Positions 24,453 to 31,964 of a stretch of DNA of 32,357 nucleotides are shown in pieces. The translations under genes were made by a program, and so were the position numbers. Origin of the DNA: Lentibacillus populi (GTDB lineage Bacteria > Bacillota > Bacilli > Bacillales > Amphibacillaceae); the NCBI GenBank assembly GCA_014642895.1, contig BMJD01000045.1, positions 1 to 32,357 on the forward strand, given 5' to 3'. Under the pieces are notes generated by a model. It was not told the DNA's origin. It did no database searches and worked only from the letters and a program-made list of their open reading frames with translations. Numbering within the stretch: position 1 is the first letter of the stretch; every line of letters starts with the position of its first letter.

Positions 24453-25622
24453 ATGTTAAATAATCCGATAATTGCTACAGTTATGATCTTCTCTCTAATC
24501 GCACTAGGTGAGTGGCTATCCATTATTTCCAGAGCCAGGATTCCAATGCTGTTAACCGCGATGGTTGGGTTTTTAGTTTGTGTCTGGACAGGCATCTTCC
24601 CTGATGACATTCTCGAAAAATCACAATTTCCTGCTTTGGGCGCCATTCTTATTGGTCCCGCTATTTTGCATATGGGTACGATGATTCCCTTTTCTCTACT
24701 GAAACAACAAATAAAAGCGGTTGGGATTGCTTTAGGGGGCATTATTGTTTCGGGGATATTAATTTTGGGAATTATTCCATTCATTTTTGATTATCCAACT
24801 GCAGTTGCTGGAGTTGGGCCGATTAGTGGAGGAATTATTGCGGTAATTATTACGTCTGAAAAATTGACGGAAATCGGCCTGCAGTCGCTAATCATTATCC
24901 CAGCATTAGTTGTCGCTTTTCAGGGGGTATTTGGGATGCCACTGGCGATGAATTTTATGCGGAAATATGCATTGCGCATTCAGGGTGAAATGGATCATGG
25001 GACATTTGTTTCGATGGCTGATGAAGCTGCGGCGACTACAGAGCCCGCGGAAACGAAAAAGTCAAGTCCGATAAAATCCAGTATGACACTTAAATTATTC
25101 ATTGTTTTTGTTGGAGCAGCGATCGGTGTTGCGCTTGGGGAAATAACACCGATACATTACAGTTTGTGGTGCCTGGTATTTGGGATTATTGGTCACACAC
25201 TTGGATTCTTTGAAGCGAAATCACTTGAAAAGGCAAATTCGTTTACGATTGTGATGATTGGTATCATTTTTGTTGTAATCGGTCAAATGGCAGGAGTAAC
25301 ACCATCAGAAGTACTGGATAATTTGCCTGAGATCATTTTAATCCTAGTGATCGGTACATTCGGAATAGCCCTTGGTGGATATATTACATCAAAATTGTTC
25401 AAATGGCATCCATATAAAGGCATGCCTGTCGCATTAACAGCGCTTTTTGGTTTCCCTGGTGACTATCTTCTCTGTGAAGAAGTTGCAAGAAGTGTATCCA
25501 GAAATAAACAAGAGGAAAAGCAGATTTTTGATGAATTATTGGCACCGATGCTTATTGGTGGTTTTACCACGGTTACCGTCGCGTCGGTTGTGATAGCAGG
25601 TATACTAGTTCAAACATTGTAG
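24453..25622 (+). CDS. DUF3100-family membrane protein, probable transporter
   Basis: A 389-residue polytopic protein with about ten helices in two clusters (1-170 and 200-389), joined by a polar linker near 185-205 (AAATTEPAETKKSSPIKSS). Family-like segments are GPAILHMGTMIPFSLLKQQI, AVAGVGPISGGIIAVIITSE and ALTALFGFPGDYLLCEEVAR. The two-cluster layout with a Gly/Pro-rich break in each half resembles secondary transporters. The ATG follows AGGAGGGA. The amidohydrolase starts 16 bases after the stop, so the transporter probably supplies its substrate; that link is inference. Confidence 0.75.
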   Translation: MLNNPIIATVMIFSLIALGEWLSIISRARIPMLLTAMVGFLVCVWTGIFPDDILEKSQFPALGAILIGPAILHMGTMIPFSLLKQQIKAVGIALGGIIVSGILILGIIPFIFDYPTAVAGVGPISGGIIAVIITSEKLTEIGLQSLIIIPALVVAFQGVFGMPLAMNFMRKYALRIQGEMDHGTFVSMADEAAATTEPAETKKSSPIKSSMTLKLFIVFVGAAIGVALGEITPIHYSLWCLVFGIIGHTLGFFEAKSLEKANSFTIVMIGIIFVVIGQMAGVTPSEVLDNLPEIILILVIGTFGIALGGYITSKLFKWHPYKGMPVALTALFGFPGDYLLCEEVARSVSRNKQEEKQIFDELLAPMLIGGFTTVTVASVVIAGILVQTL

Positions 25623-25638
25623 AGGGAGAGACTGTGAA

Positions 25639-26877
25639 ATGAAACAACTTATAAAAAATGGATTGCTAATTGATGGAAATGGCGGAGAGGTAAAGAAGGA
25701 TCATGTAGTAGTTGTTGATGGGGAGAAAATTACTTATGCAGGACCGGAAAAGGCTTATGCCGCTACTGGTGAAGAAACAATAATTGACGCCCAGGGTGGA
25801 ACTATTCTACCAGGGTTAATAGATTCACATGTGCATATGATGATGGAATATCAGCCGGTCGCTGAAAAACTGGCAACACCATTTTCCTTCATGTACTATA
25901 AGGCGGCTGAATATTTGAAGGCAACACTTCATGCCGGAATCACTTCGGTTCGTGATGCCCTGGGAACGGATCTAGGGGTGAAAAAAGCAGTTGAAGAGGG
26001 ACTAATCCCCGGACCTCGATTGCAATTAAGTATTAATGCCTTGACGATTACAGGTGGACATGGAGATGGCTATACTGTTTCTGGCAATGTAATGGATATT
26101 TTGCCATCCGACTTTCCAGGGATGCCAAATGGAAAATGTGATGGTGTTGAGGAAGTTCGCAAAAAAACACGCGAAATGCTACGTGCTGGTGCCGAAGTGA
26201 TTAAAGTCCATGCGACAGGCGGTGTGTTAAGTGCAACAGACCATCCGGAATTCACGCAATTTTCGTTGGAAGAATTAAAAACAATTGTCGAGGAAGGCCG
26301 TTTTCGTAAAGGGGTAAAAGTAATGGCTCATGCGCAAGGTGCTGAGGGAATTAAAAATGCAGTAAAAGCAGGCGTTCATTCGATTGAACATGGTATTTTT
26401 ATCGATGAAGAGGCAATTGAATTAATGCTTGAAAATGGCACCTATTTAGTACCGACCTTACTTGCGCCGGTTGCCGTGCTGGAAACGGCTGAACAAGTTG
26501 GAATGCCGTCAACTGCTGTGCAAAAGTCCAAGGAAGTTATTGAACAACACAAGGAAAGCTTCACAAAGGCTTATAAAGCAGGAGTGAAAATTGCAATGGG
26601 CACCGATGCTGGTGTGATGAAGCATGGCACAAATTTACGGGAGCTTGGCTTAATGGCCAATGGTGGTATGACCCCAATGGAAACAATTGTTGCTTCAACA
26701 AAGACAGCAGCAGAATGTCTAGGCTGGGATGATAAACTTGGTACGATCGAACAAGGAAAATTAGCAGACATTATCGTCGTAAAAAGGAACCCATTGGAAG
26801 ATATTGATTCACTAGCCAATAACGACACTATCCAAATTGTCATGAAAAACGGTAAAATCGAAAAAACCCTCTTTTAG
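25639..26877 (+). CDS. Metal-dependent amidohydrolase (Xaa-Pro dipeptidase/imidazolonepropionase-like subgroup)
   Basis: A 412-residue cytoplasmic TIM-barrel hydrolase with all metal ligands of the binuclear subgroup: His64 and His66 (DSHVHM), Lys189 (VIKVHATGG, normally carbamylated), His231 (MAHAQG), His251 (SIEHG) and Asp323 (GTDAG). The small beta-sandwich is formed by both termini (LIKNGLLIDGNGGEVKKDHV at the start, ADIIVVKRNP near the end). Relatives cleave Xaa-Pro or Xaa-Arg/Lys dipeptides and N-acyl amino acids; the pocket loop around 136-165 (TITGGHGDGYTVSGN) is typical of these dipeptidases. Co-transcribed with the DUF3100 gene, it ends at the terminator 26891-26945. Confidence 0.88.
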   Translation: MKQLIKNGLLIDGNGGEVKKDHVVVVDGEKITYAGPEKAYAATGEETIIDAQGGTILPGLIDSHVHMMMEYQPVAEKLATPFSFMYYKAAEYLKATLHAGITSVRDALGTDLGVKKAVEEGLIPGPRLQLSINALTITGGHGDGYTVSGNVMDILPSDFPGMPNGKCDGVEEVRKKTREMLRAGAEVIKVHATGGVLSATDHPEFTQFSLEELKTIVEEGRFRKGVKVMAHAQGAEGIKNAVKAGVHSIEHGIFIDEEAIELMLENGTYLVPTLLAPVAVLETAEQVGMPSTAVQKSKEVIEQHKESFTKAYKAGVKIAMGTDAGVMKHGTNLRELGLMANGGMTPMETIVASTKTAAECLGWDDKLGTIEQGKLADIIVVKRNPLEDIDSLANNDTIQIVMKNGKIEKTLF

Positions 26878-26890
26878 TTAACCATACTAT

Positions 26891-26945
26891 AATAATAGTG
26901 GACTCTATGTTTAATATAACATGGATTATCCACTATTATTTTTTA
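26891..26945 (+). terminator. Terminator of the DUF3100/amidohydrolase operon
   Basis: AATAATAGTGGA (26891-26902) pairs perfectly with TCCACTATTATT (26929-26940), with a second nested pairing ATGTT/AACAT in the loop, then TTTTATTTTA. Confidence 0.85.
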
Positions 26946-27048
26946 TTTTATACTCGTTTTATGTACGATTTCTATTTAGTATTAATTGTATAATATAAGA
27001 TAAGATATTTCTTTATTCTGCTAATATATTTAAAAGGAGGAACGAAAA

Positions 27049-27271
27049 ATGAAGGTTCAAGAAGTATTATTAGAGAACCAGTCAAAACGCTACATACTTT
27101 TAGATTATGCTGGCTTACCGCTTACCTGTTCTTCCTGTAATAAAAGATTTCTTATATCATGTAAACAAAGATAAGCCCTCTATTCGAAATATACTAAAAA
27201 TAAAGGAATCTGGTGAAATATGGAAAACACTTACGAAAGAACAGGTACTACAAGCCGACTTGTTCATTTAG
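27049..27271 (+). pseudogene. Tyrosine recombinase (phage-type integrase) remnant, frameshifted and internally deleted
   Basis: An AGGAGG site precedes an ATG that opens MKVQEVLLENQSKRYILLDY and stops after 41 codons. Shifting frame near 27123 continues as PVLPVIKDFLYHVNKDKPSI, then WKTLTKEQV to a TAG at 27269. The opening (V-L-L-E-N-x-x-K-R-Y, then P-V-x-P-V-x-K-(Y/F)-L) is that of Tn-type site-specific integrases, and K-T-L-T-x-E-Q normally starts their catalytic domain. The core-binding domain between them, and all catalytic residues (R-H-R-Y), are gone. The family call is from memory of such proteins. Confidence 0.6.
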
Positions 27272-27378
27272 AAGATACTGAAAAAATTAAAACCTTACTT
27301 CATTCTTTCCAACTTGATCAAAAACAGAAAGAAAAGGTCAATGAACTGCGAAAACAATGGAAAAATACTGTAATCTGA
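27220..27378 (+). CDS. Short 52-codon frame, unassigned
   Basis: An ATG at 27220 opens 52 codons ending at TGA 27376-27378. The last 38 residues (VHLEDTEKIKTLLHSFQLDQ, then KQKEKVNELRKQWKNTVI) look like a genuine amphipathic helical protein. The first 14 overlap the integrase remnant in another frame and there is no ribosome site. It may be the tail of another decayed gene fused to the scar rather than an expressed protein. Confidence 0.25.
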   Translation: MENTYERTGTTSRLVHLEDTEKIKTLLHSFQLDQKQKEKVNELRKQWKNTVI

Positions 27379-27439
27379 TTTTAGAATTGCAAATTTACTT
27401 CATTAGATACATAGGATTGAATGAATTGGATTAGTTGGA

Positions 27440-27516
27440 ACGCCGTATGAGATGAAAGTTTCAAGTACGGTGTGAACGAAGGGAAAAGGGAGCGATAACG
27501 TCAACCCCTTACCTAT
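27440..27516 (+). mobile_element. Orphan 3' end of a group II intron (domains V and VI)
   Basis: ACGCCGTA (27440-27447) pairs with TACGGTGT (27466-27473). Above a T/AAG bulge, GAGAT (27449-27453) pairs with GTTTC (27458-27462) closed by a GAAA tetraloop. This is the diagnostic 34-nt domain V, with a CGC catalytic triad. Domain VI follows as an AAGGG...CCCCTT helix with unpaired A residues near its base, ending ACCTAT at about 27516. No reverse transcriptase or 5' domains are present in the window, so it cannot splice or move by itself. Its 3' neighbour is a DinB gene fragment. Confidence 0.75.
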
Positions 27517-27517
27517 A

Positions 27518-27645
27518 CGGAGAGGTATGCGCCATATCATTGCTCACGAAATACATCATATAGGTCAGTTATCTATATGGTCTCGTGAATTAGGAAAAAA
27601 CCTGTGACTGCGAATTTGAATAGAAGAGGATTGTTTGACAATTAG
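27518..27645 (+). pseudogene. DinB-family protein, 3' fragment with a frameshift
   Basis: Immediately after the intron end, the frame reads RHIIAHEIHHIGQLSIWSRE followed by LGK. After a one-base shift at the A-run near 27596-27601 it continues KPVTANLNRRGLFDN to TAG at 27643. HE-I-H-H-x-G-Q is the C-terminal metal-site helix of DinB/YfiT-like four-helix proteins, where two of the three metal His residues lie. The first three helices are absent. The gene was evidently interrupted by the group II intron, lost its 5' exon, and then gained a frameshift (six As where seven would keep frame). Confidence 0.7.
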
Positions 27646-27905
27646 ATAGCCCTTGCCAATTTCGTTAAAGGGCGCGTTTGTATAATGAGGTCAATCGGAA
27701 TTTATTTTCTGGTTGGCCATTTTTAATGGTTTAACAGAGGAAGCCTGAGGGGAACGAACGGGCTAGTGGGACTACAATTGATCCCATCCACAAAAATGTT
27801 TTCCCTCTACTAAAGGGGTAAAGGTAGCATCCGTAGATTTTGCTGCCATTTTTCCTTAAAAAGTCATTTTTAATAACATGAATCCATCCGAAAAACCTTC
27901 TAAAA
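27646..27905. other. Gene-free stretch between the DinB scar and the operon leader
   Basis: No frame of useful length or ribosome site is visible. It contains short dyads (for example TGGTTGGCCA at about 27711-27720 and GGGACTACAATTGATCCC at about 27768-27785), which look like remnants rather than a recognised RNA class. Confidence 0.4.
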
Positions 27906-27923
27906 AAATGATATATATCATTT
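27906..27923. promoter_or_regulatory. Perfect 18-bp palindrome upstream of the two-component/ABC operon
   Basis: AAATGATATATATCATTT is self-complementary over 18 bases and is followed by a related half-site GTGATATAC (27931-27939). It lies about 85 bases before the first gene. DesR-type response regulators and PadR-type repressors bind AT-rich dyads of this sort; possible -10 boxes (TATACT at 27968, TACAAT at 27979) lie downstream. It could be the autoregulatory operator of the operon. Confidence 0.4.
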
Positions 27924-28007
27924 CAAAGAAGTGATATACATAACTACCGGCCCCGTCGGCTTTTCGATATACTTTTAATACAATAAATCAAGGAGGCACA
28001 AGTAATA

Positions 28008-28418
28008 ATGAGAAAAGGTTTATTAGTCGGTTTATATGCTGGAGTTATTTCAGGAGCTGCCGGTGTTGCCACGGCTTACCTGTTAGGTGCTGTAACAGGC
28101 CTGTGGTTCTCCCAGTTAAATTGGATCTCCATTGCGGTTGCTTCGATCATCGCAAATATCGCCGGGGCAATGATTTTCGTAAAGTGGTTTCAAAAAACTG
28201 CAAGACCTTCAGTCTATTATGTTCTGCTGACCGGAGGTGTCACTCTGTTGTCGTCGCTCAATGTTTTGGCCAATCCTCCGGCAGATAAATTCGGAGTTAT
28301 TGCACAGCCGGTCCATGTGGTGGTCTTCTTACTTTCGATCTGGTTGGTTCCGATGTGGCTGAAACGCGGGAAACAAGCTCAAATTTCCGGAACCCCGATA
28401 ACAAATAATAAAGGTTAG
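28008..28418 (+). CDS. Four-helix membrane protein, unknown (136 aa)
   Basis: An ATG eight bases after AGGAGG opens a 136-residue protein with about four helices (5-30, 40-60, 68-88, 96-116), beginning MRKGLLVGLYAGVISGAAGV and ending in a polar tail. Its layout resembles small DUF6069-type membrane proteins, but I am not sure of the family. It is the first gene after the palindrome and lies 57 bases before the sensor kinase, in the same direction and with the same higher GC content. It may be an accessory or immunity component of the cassette, or a separate passenger. Confidence 0.6.
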   Translation: MRKGLLVGLYAGVISGAAGVATAYLLGAVTGLWFSQLNWISIAVASIIANIAGAMIFVKWFQKTARPSVYYVLLTGGVTLLSSLNVLANPPADKFGVIAQPVHVVVFLLSIWLVPMWLKRGKQAQISGTPITNNKG

Positions 28419-28475
28419 GGTCACTGACTCAAAACCATATGGTATGATAGACCAAAATGAAGAAGGGGGTAAAAA

Positions 28476-29579
28476 ATGGCTCGTATCAGACTCCCGTGGG
28501 AAACGATGATGTTGCTTCCCCCGTTGATTTCTCTGATTATCTTTCCACAACAGACTGGGTACAACTATCTTTTGTTTTTTATAATCGCAACAGCTCATTT
28601 GATCAGCATTTTGAATGCGAAACACCGAACCTTTTTCATCATTGTTCAACTGGTCGCGATTGCTTTATGGGGGGCTTTCTTGAACCCGTGGGAATTGAGC
28701 TTCGGCTTTTATCCCGCTTTGGTGATCGGCAAGTACTCATCCTTCCGTAAAATTACTGGGATGACTGTACTCATGGCTGTGCTCTTTGCCGGGTCGGCTG
28801 GGTTCTATTTCTTGCGAGAGTCGAATCCATTGTACCTCGGCTGGTATTCGATTCTTCTTATTCTTTTCCTGTTGCCCTATATGGTGAGAATGATCCGGAA
28901 ATCACATGAGATGAAATTGGGGTTACAATATGCCAATGATGAAATTTCCCGGTTGATAAAAAATGAAGAGCGCCAGCGAATCGCCCGTGATCTTCATGAC
29001 ACGCTGGGCCATACCCTGTCTCTGCTTACGTTGAAAGGTGAATTGGTGGAGCGGCTGATTCCCCAGAATCCCGATCAAGCCTCAAAAGAAGCCCGTGAGA
29101 TCCAGAATATTTCAAGATCCGTTTTGTTGCAGGTGCGGGAACTGATAAGTGATATGCAGTCCATCGATCTCGGTGAGGAGTGCCAACAGGCGGCTCAAAT
29201 TTGCGAGTCTGCCGGGATTTCATTCAAAGTGGAACGGAATGATGAACTTTCAGGAGCCCCGCCGATTATCCGGAATATCCTGAGCCTGTGTCTTCGTGAA
29301 TGTGTTACCAATGTCGTGAAACACAGCGGCGCGCACAGATGCACAATCCGCCTTGAAGAAGAACCTGGAAGATACATTCTTCAGGTGGAGGATGATGGGG
29401 TCGGCATTGCGAAGGAAAATCACGACCAGTTTCACAGCGGCCTGTTGGGCATGAAAGAACGGTTATTGCTGATCGAGGGAAAACTCGAAATGACAACCGG
29501 GGAAACAAAAGGAACGAAAATCACGATTATCGTGCCGAAAGTCAAGAAACCGACGATCACGAAGGAGGGAATCCAATGA
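28476..29579 (+). CDS. Sensor histidine kinase, DesK/LiaS-like (HisKA_3 family)
   Basis: Membrane sensor of a two-component system, 367 residues. About four to five N-terminal helices (12-138) without a large extracellular loop suggest sensing within the membrane. The HisKA_3 dimerisation motif is NEERQRIARDLHDTLGHTLS with phospho-acceptor His174. The ATPase domain shows the N box ECVTNVVKHSGA, the G1 box VEDDGVGIAKEN and GLLGMKERLLLIEGKL. Close architectural relatives are DesK (membrane fluidity), YvfT and LnrJ (drug sensing) in B. subtilis. The stop overlaps the response regulator start (ATGA), ensuring coupled synthesis. The ribosome site is GAAGGGGG. Confidence 0.9.
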   Translation: MARIRLPWETMMLLPPLISLIIFPQQTGYNYLLFFIIATAHLISILNAKHRTFFIIVQLVAIALWGAFLNPWELSFGFYPALVIGKYSSFRKITGMTVLMAVLFAGSAGFYFLRESNPLYLGWYSILLILFLLPYMVRMIRKSHEMKLGLQYANDEISRLIKNEERQRIARDLHDTLGHTLSLLTLKGELVERLIPQNPDQASKEAREIQNISRSVLLQVRELISDMQSIDLGEECQQAAQICESAGISFKVERNDELSGAPPIIRNILSLCLRECVTNVVKHSGAHRCTIRLEEEPGRYILQVEDDGVGIAKENHDQFHSGLLGMKERLLLIEGKLEMTTGETKGTKITIIVPKVKKPTITKEGIQ

Positions 29580-30193
29580 GAATTGTCATTGCGGAAGATC
29601 AGGGAATGCTTCGGGGCGCGGTCAGCCAGTTGCTTGCCCTGGAAGAAGATATTGAAATTGTCGGGGAAGCCGACAATGGTAAACAGGCCCTCCGGCTGAT
29701 TCGGGAAAAAACCGCCGATATTTCCGTTCTCGATATTGAGATGCCGCTGTTAAGCGGGCTGGAGGTAGCGGAAAAGTTGAGGGATGAAGGCAGTAAATGC
29801 CGGGTCGCCATCGTGACTACCTTCGCTCGAAGCGGGTACCTGCAACGTGCCGTGAAGGCCGGAGTAATGGGTTATTTGCTAAAAGATATGCCCGTGTCCG
29901 AATTGGCGGAAGCACTGCGAAAAATTCACGCGGGCAAGCGTGTCTTTAGCCCGCACCTTACTTTTTCCATGATGGAAGAAATAAACCCACTCACGAAACG
30001 AGAATCCGAGATTTTGTTGCACCTGAAGAAGGGAGATTCGGTCAAAGAAGTCAGTAAAACTCTCTATCTCTCTCCAGCTACGATCCGCAACTACATCTCC
30101 GAAATTATTCAGAAGCTGGAAGCGAGAAACCGGATGGATGCCGTCGCCATTGCTGAAAACAAAGGGTGGCTGCCGGAAGAACCATTTTTGTAA
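29576..30193 (+). CDS. Response regulator, NarL/LuxR type (DesR-like)
   Basis: Cognate regulator of the preceding kinase, 205 residues. The receiver domain has the acidic pair Glu7-Asp8, phospho-acceptor Asp53 (ISVLDIEMPLLSGLEVAEKL), Thr81/82 and Lys103. The C-terminal LuxR-type helix-turn-helix spans about 142-200 (LTKRESEILLHLKKGDSVKE followed by VSKTLYLSPATIRNYISEII). It most likely activates the linked ABC transporter genes and possibly its own operon through the palindrome at 27906-27923. DesR, YvfU and LnrK are the nearest known types. Confidence 0.9.
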   Translation: MRIVIAEDQGMLRGAVSQLLALEEDIEIVGEADNGKQALRLIREKTADISVLDIEMPLLSGLEVAEKLRDEGSKCRVAIVTTFARSGYLQRAVKAGVMGYLLKDMPVSELAEALRKIHAGKRVFSPHLTFSMMEEINPLTKRESEILLHLKKGDSVKEVSKTLYLSPATIRNYISEIIQKLEARNRMDAVAIAENKGWLPEEPFL

Positions 30194-30259
30194 AACAAAA
30201 CTGATTTTATGATGCAAGTCTGAAGAGTAAAAATTTATTTATGAGAGAAGGAGAAAAAA

Positions 30260-31174
30260 GTGCCACATGTCATTGAAGTTGAAGGCTTAATGAAACAGTA
30301 CGGGGAAACTCGAGCGGTACAGGGGATTTCTTTTACTGTCGAAAAAGGCGAAATTTTCGGGATTGTTGGTCCGAACGGATCTGGTAAAACTACAACTATT
30401 GAGATTCTGGAAGGACTGCGGAAAAGAGATTCCGGAAAGGTACACGTACTCGACCTTGACCCCGGCAAGGAATCCGACCGCTATCAATTAAATAAAAAAA
30501 TTGGGGTACAGTTCCAGGACACATCCATTCAGGAGTTAATGAAGGTCAAAGAAGCGTTGAATCTGTTTGCATCTTTTTACAACACACATCAAGAACTGAA
30601 GGCCATCATTGAACAGTTACATTTGGAAGACAAACTCAATTCGTATTTCAAGGATCTTTCCGGTGGCTGGAAGCAACGGGTAACGCTCGCTTTATCTGTT
30701 TTGCATCAACCCGAAATCGTGTTTTTGGATGAACCGAGCATGGGGCTTGATCCGCAAGCACGCCGCAAGTTGTGGGAAGTCATCCATACCCTTAAGGAAC
30801 AAGGAACCACCATCCTGGTGACAACGCATTATATGGAAGAAGCCGAAAAACTTTGCGATCGGATCGCCATGGTGTACGATGGCCGAATCCGGGCACTTGG
30901 AAAACCGAATGTGTTGCTCGAAGACCTGGCGACAAACTACCTAGCGTTTGAGAGTTTCGATGTGGATCCCGATGTTTTGATCGCCCTGCCCAGCGTGATT
31001 CACATGGAGAAATCCAGAAATCGGGTGAGAATTCAAACGGAGAATCTCCAGCGTTCCGCCTATTTGGTTTTAAAAGAATGTGAAGAACGTGATTGGAGAG
31101 TGACCGCATTCCGTTTCGAGCGAGGCACGCTGGATGATTTGTTTGTCCACCTGTTAAAGGAGCGATCAGCATGA
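30260..31174 (+). CDS. ABC-2 type exporter ATP-binding protein
   Basis: ATPase of a drug- or lipid-exporter-like system, 304 residues, GTG start after AGAAGGAG. Walker A is GPNGSGKT (37-44), Walker B IVFLDEPSMGLD (about 153-164) and the switch His lies in TTHYMEEA. The signature reads LSGGWKQR with Trp where Gln is usual, a variant seen in some DrrA/CcmA-like members. A C-terminal extension (about 225-304) is typical of DrrA-type exporters. It overlaps the permease gene by four bases, placing it in the kinase-regulator-transporter operon. The substrate is unknown. Confidence 0.9.
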   Translation: MPHVIEVEGLMKQYGETRAVQGISFTVEKGEIFGIVGPNGSGKTTTIEILEGLRKRDSGKVHVLDLDPGKESDRYQLNKKIGVQFQDTSIQELMKVKEALNLFASFYNTHQELKAIIEQLHLEDKLNSYFKDLSGGWKQRVTLALSVLHQPEIVFLDEPSMGLDPQARRKLWEVIHTLKEQGTTILVTTHYMEEAEKLCDRIAMVYDGRIRALGKPNVLLEDLATNYLAFESFDVDPDVLIALPSVIHMEKSRNRVRIQTENLQRSAYLVLKECEERDWRVTAFRFERGTLDDLFVHLLKERSA

Positions 31175-31911
31175 ATAAAATTGTGAAACTGTCGGTAATG
31201 GAAACAAAGTTATTTTTTCGAGAAAAAATGGCCGTGTTCTGGACCTTTTTGTTTCCGGTTCTGATGATCTGGCTATTCGGGGCGATGTTCGGAAGCGCAA
31301 AAATCGGTGGGATGACTTACAGCAATGCTTACATCCCGTCCTGGATTGCCGTGAACATCTTGACCACTGCGTTTTTCGGAATCGGAACGGTGATGGCCAA
31401 CTATCGTGAAAAAGGCATTTTGCGACGCTATCAGGTCACAACAGTAAGGCCTTGGATGGTGTTAACGGCGCAAACCGTGCAGGGAACCGTCATTTTTACC
31501 ATCAGCGCCGTAATTATTCTCGTTTTTGGATACCTCGTCTTCAATTTACATGTACCGAAATATTTGGGAAGTACCTTGTTGGCAATCCTATTAAGCCTGA
31601 TTGCCTTCTTCCCGTTCGGACTGTTGATCAATTCAATTGCCAAAAACGTTCGGACTGCCTCAGCCATCAGTTCACTTGCCTTGAATTTGATGATTTTTTT
31701 ATCGGGAGCGACCATGCCGATTGAATGGATGCCAGACGTGTTACGTATGATCGCTCACCTCATTCCGCTTTACTATGTCATTGATTTAACAAGGCAAACC
31801 TGGAATTTCACACCGATTTGGGAGAATGGCGTGGATGTTGCGGTTCTCATTGGTGTCGCCATCGTGTCGATCATTTTGTCCTCACGGTTTTTCCGCTGGA
31901 GCGGGGAATAA
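31171..31911 (+). CDS. ABC-2 type exporter permease
   Basis: A 246-residue permease with six helices and the ABC-2 layout: an N-terminal amphipathic start (KLSVMETKLFFREKMAVFWT), a helix-rich core with YREKGILRRYQVTTVRPWMV after the second helix, and the late segment FLSGATMPIEWMPDVLRMIA before the last helix, which is the ABC2 signature region. It is translationally coupled to the ATPase. YvfS and LnrM/N of B. subtilis are analogous partners of DesK-type systems. Together with the ATPase it would form a homodimeric exporter, because no second permease is encoded here. Confidence 0.9.
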   Translation: MNKIVKLSVMETKLFFREKMAVFWTFLFPVLMIWLFGAMFGSAKIGGMTYSNAYIPSWIAVNILTTAFFGIGTVMANYREKGILRRYQVTTVRPWMVLTAQTVQGTVIFTISAVIILVFGYLVFNLHVPKYLGSTLLAILLSLIAFFPFGLLINSIAKNVRTASAISSLALNLMIFLSGATMPIEWMPDVLRMIAHLIPLYYVIDLTRQTWNFTPIWENGVDVAVLIGVAIVSIILSSRFFRWSGE

Positions 31912-31964
31912 GATGATCATGTTTGAGAAATTTACAAAAATATGTTTTTTATATTAAATTGACC

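Noticed and set aside
27437-27520. A complete, mobile group II intron.
   Set aside because: Only domains V-VI are present. No reverse transcriptase frame or 5' domains are found upstream.
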